NCBI GenBank assembly: GCA_903929765.1
Contig: CAIYVX010000105.1
Span: 1-64,000 of the forward strand
Origin: an uncultured Planctomycetia bacterium
Lineage (GTDB): Bacteria; Planctomycetota; Phycisphaerae; FEN-1346; JAACEH01
Direction of reading: 5' to 3'
DNA: 64,000 bases
This document shows positions 63,750 through 64,000 of this stretch, piece by piece; the stretch's first letter is position 1, and each line of letters opens with the position of its first letter. Both the position numbers and the translations under genes were made by a program. The notes under the pieces are model-generated. The model searched no databases. It worked only from the letters and a program-made list of their open reading frames with translations, and was not told where the DNA came from.

Positions 63750-64000
63750 CGCCACACCGCCACGGCTATCGCCGCAATCGCCCCGGCCGCAAGCGCGGCC
63801 GCATACCACCGCACCCGACCCGTCACCGTCCAGCTCATCCCCGCGTGGGCCAGGTCCAGCGTCCGGCCCAGCGTCCGGAACGGCCCGTCCAGCAACTCAT
63901 CCCGACCCAATTGCGTCAGCCAAACATATGGCCGCACAAATATAAAGTTGTAAAGCCAATCAAATCCCCACCCGCCAATCCACCATCGCCCGAGCGCCGC
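63746..64000 (-). CDS. nuoL: NADH-quinone oxidoreductase subunit L, C-terminal part
   Basis: 84 residues visible, open to the right edge. WWIGGWGFDWLYNFIFVRPY then VWLTQLGRDELLDG is the conserved C-terminal region of NuoL (GWGFD-x-LYN). The last transmembrane helix is YAAALAAGAIAAIAVAVWR, which ends the protein. The stop overlaps the nuoM start. The rest of the pump, including the long lateral helix start, lies outside the window. Confidence 0.93.
   Translation of the reverse strand, partial: AALGRWWIGGWGFDWLYNFIFVRPYVWLTQLGRDELLDGPFRTLGRTLDLAHAGMSWTVTGRVRWYAAALAAGAIAAIAVAVWR

Overview
The window is a GC-rich bacterial chromosome segment. It most likely comes from a planctomycete-like (PVC-group) bacterium. 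The lineage is inferred from four things: the hypothetical-protein style (squalene-cyclase-fold/DUF4159-like, DUF2934, DUF3309-like and DUF6485-like proteins and a large beta-solenoid surface protein); an alternative complex III respiratory locus; siroheme-dependent haem synthesis genes; and an extraordinary load of small palindromic repeats between and inside genes. No rRNA or taxonomic marker settles it.

Layout. 0-7 kb: the tail of an IS630-type transposase, a secreted helical-repeat protein, an EIIA(Ntr)-like gene followed by a three-domain haem-biosynthesis fusion (radical SAM plus two siroheme-decarboxylase domains), and a secreted toroid protein. 7.4-21.6 kb: a late flagellar locus read leftwards, orf68-flgF-flgG-flgA-flgH-flgI-flgJ-flgN-flgK-flgL-fliW-csrA-flagellin, with a second flagellin behind its own leader. 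A textbook sigma-54 element stands at its head, and a CsrA-like site overlaps the ribosome binding site of the leader flagellin. 21.8-29.4 kb: a small Cys-rich protein, trpG/pabA, tRNA-His, a membrane glycosyltransferase-like protein, a DUF167 protein, a YqeY-like protein, a lipoprotein, an esterase and citrate synthase. 30-35.4 kb: a secreted beta-solenoid protein with Cys/Asn/Gln-rich inserts and a large multi-pass membrane protein.

35.4-50.2 kb: a leftward respiratory operon encoding alternative complex III (ActB, fused ActC-ActD, ActF, pentahaem ActA, an ActE-like cytochrome) together with a cbb3-type oxidase (CcoN, a dihaem CcoO) and ending in gnd. Divergently, a TauE/SafE-like protein and a CcoI-type copper ATPase point right and probably serve oxidase copper supply. 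50.2-52.8 kb: two paralogous structured RNAs, each with its own promoter-like block and intrinsic terminator, one before a DUF2934/processive glycosyltransferase/membrane protein operon and the other before a tiny membrane peptide. 52.9-58.4 kb: UbiB-like kinase, AsmA-like protein, epimerase, Gfo/Idh/MocA oxidoreductase. 58.4-64 kb: leftward nuoL(partial)-nuoM-nuoN followed by zwf-pgl.

Together the respiratory genes describe an NADH dehydrogenase / complex III / high-affinity oxidase chain, with the oxidative pentose-phosphate genes (zwf, pgl, gnd) attached to the ends of its operons. The most unusual features are palindromic repeats carried in frame inside otherwise conserved enzymes (ActB, the CcoI ATPase, FlgA, the haem fusion, a membrane protein), a series of three same-architecture palindromes, and the duplicated leader RNA, which is the best candidate for an undescribed regulatory system.
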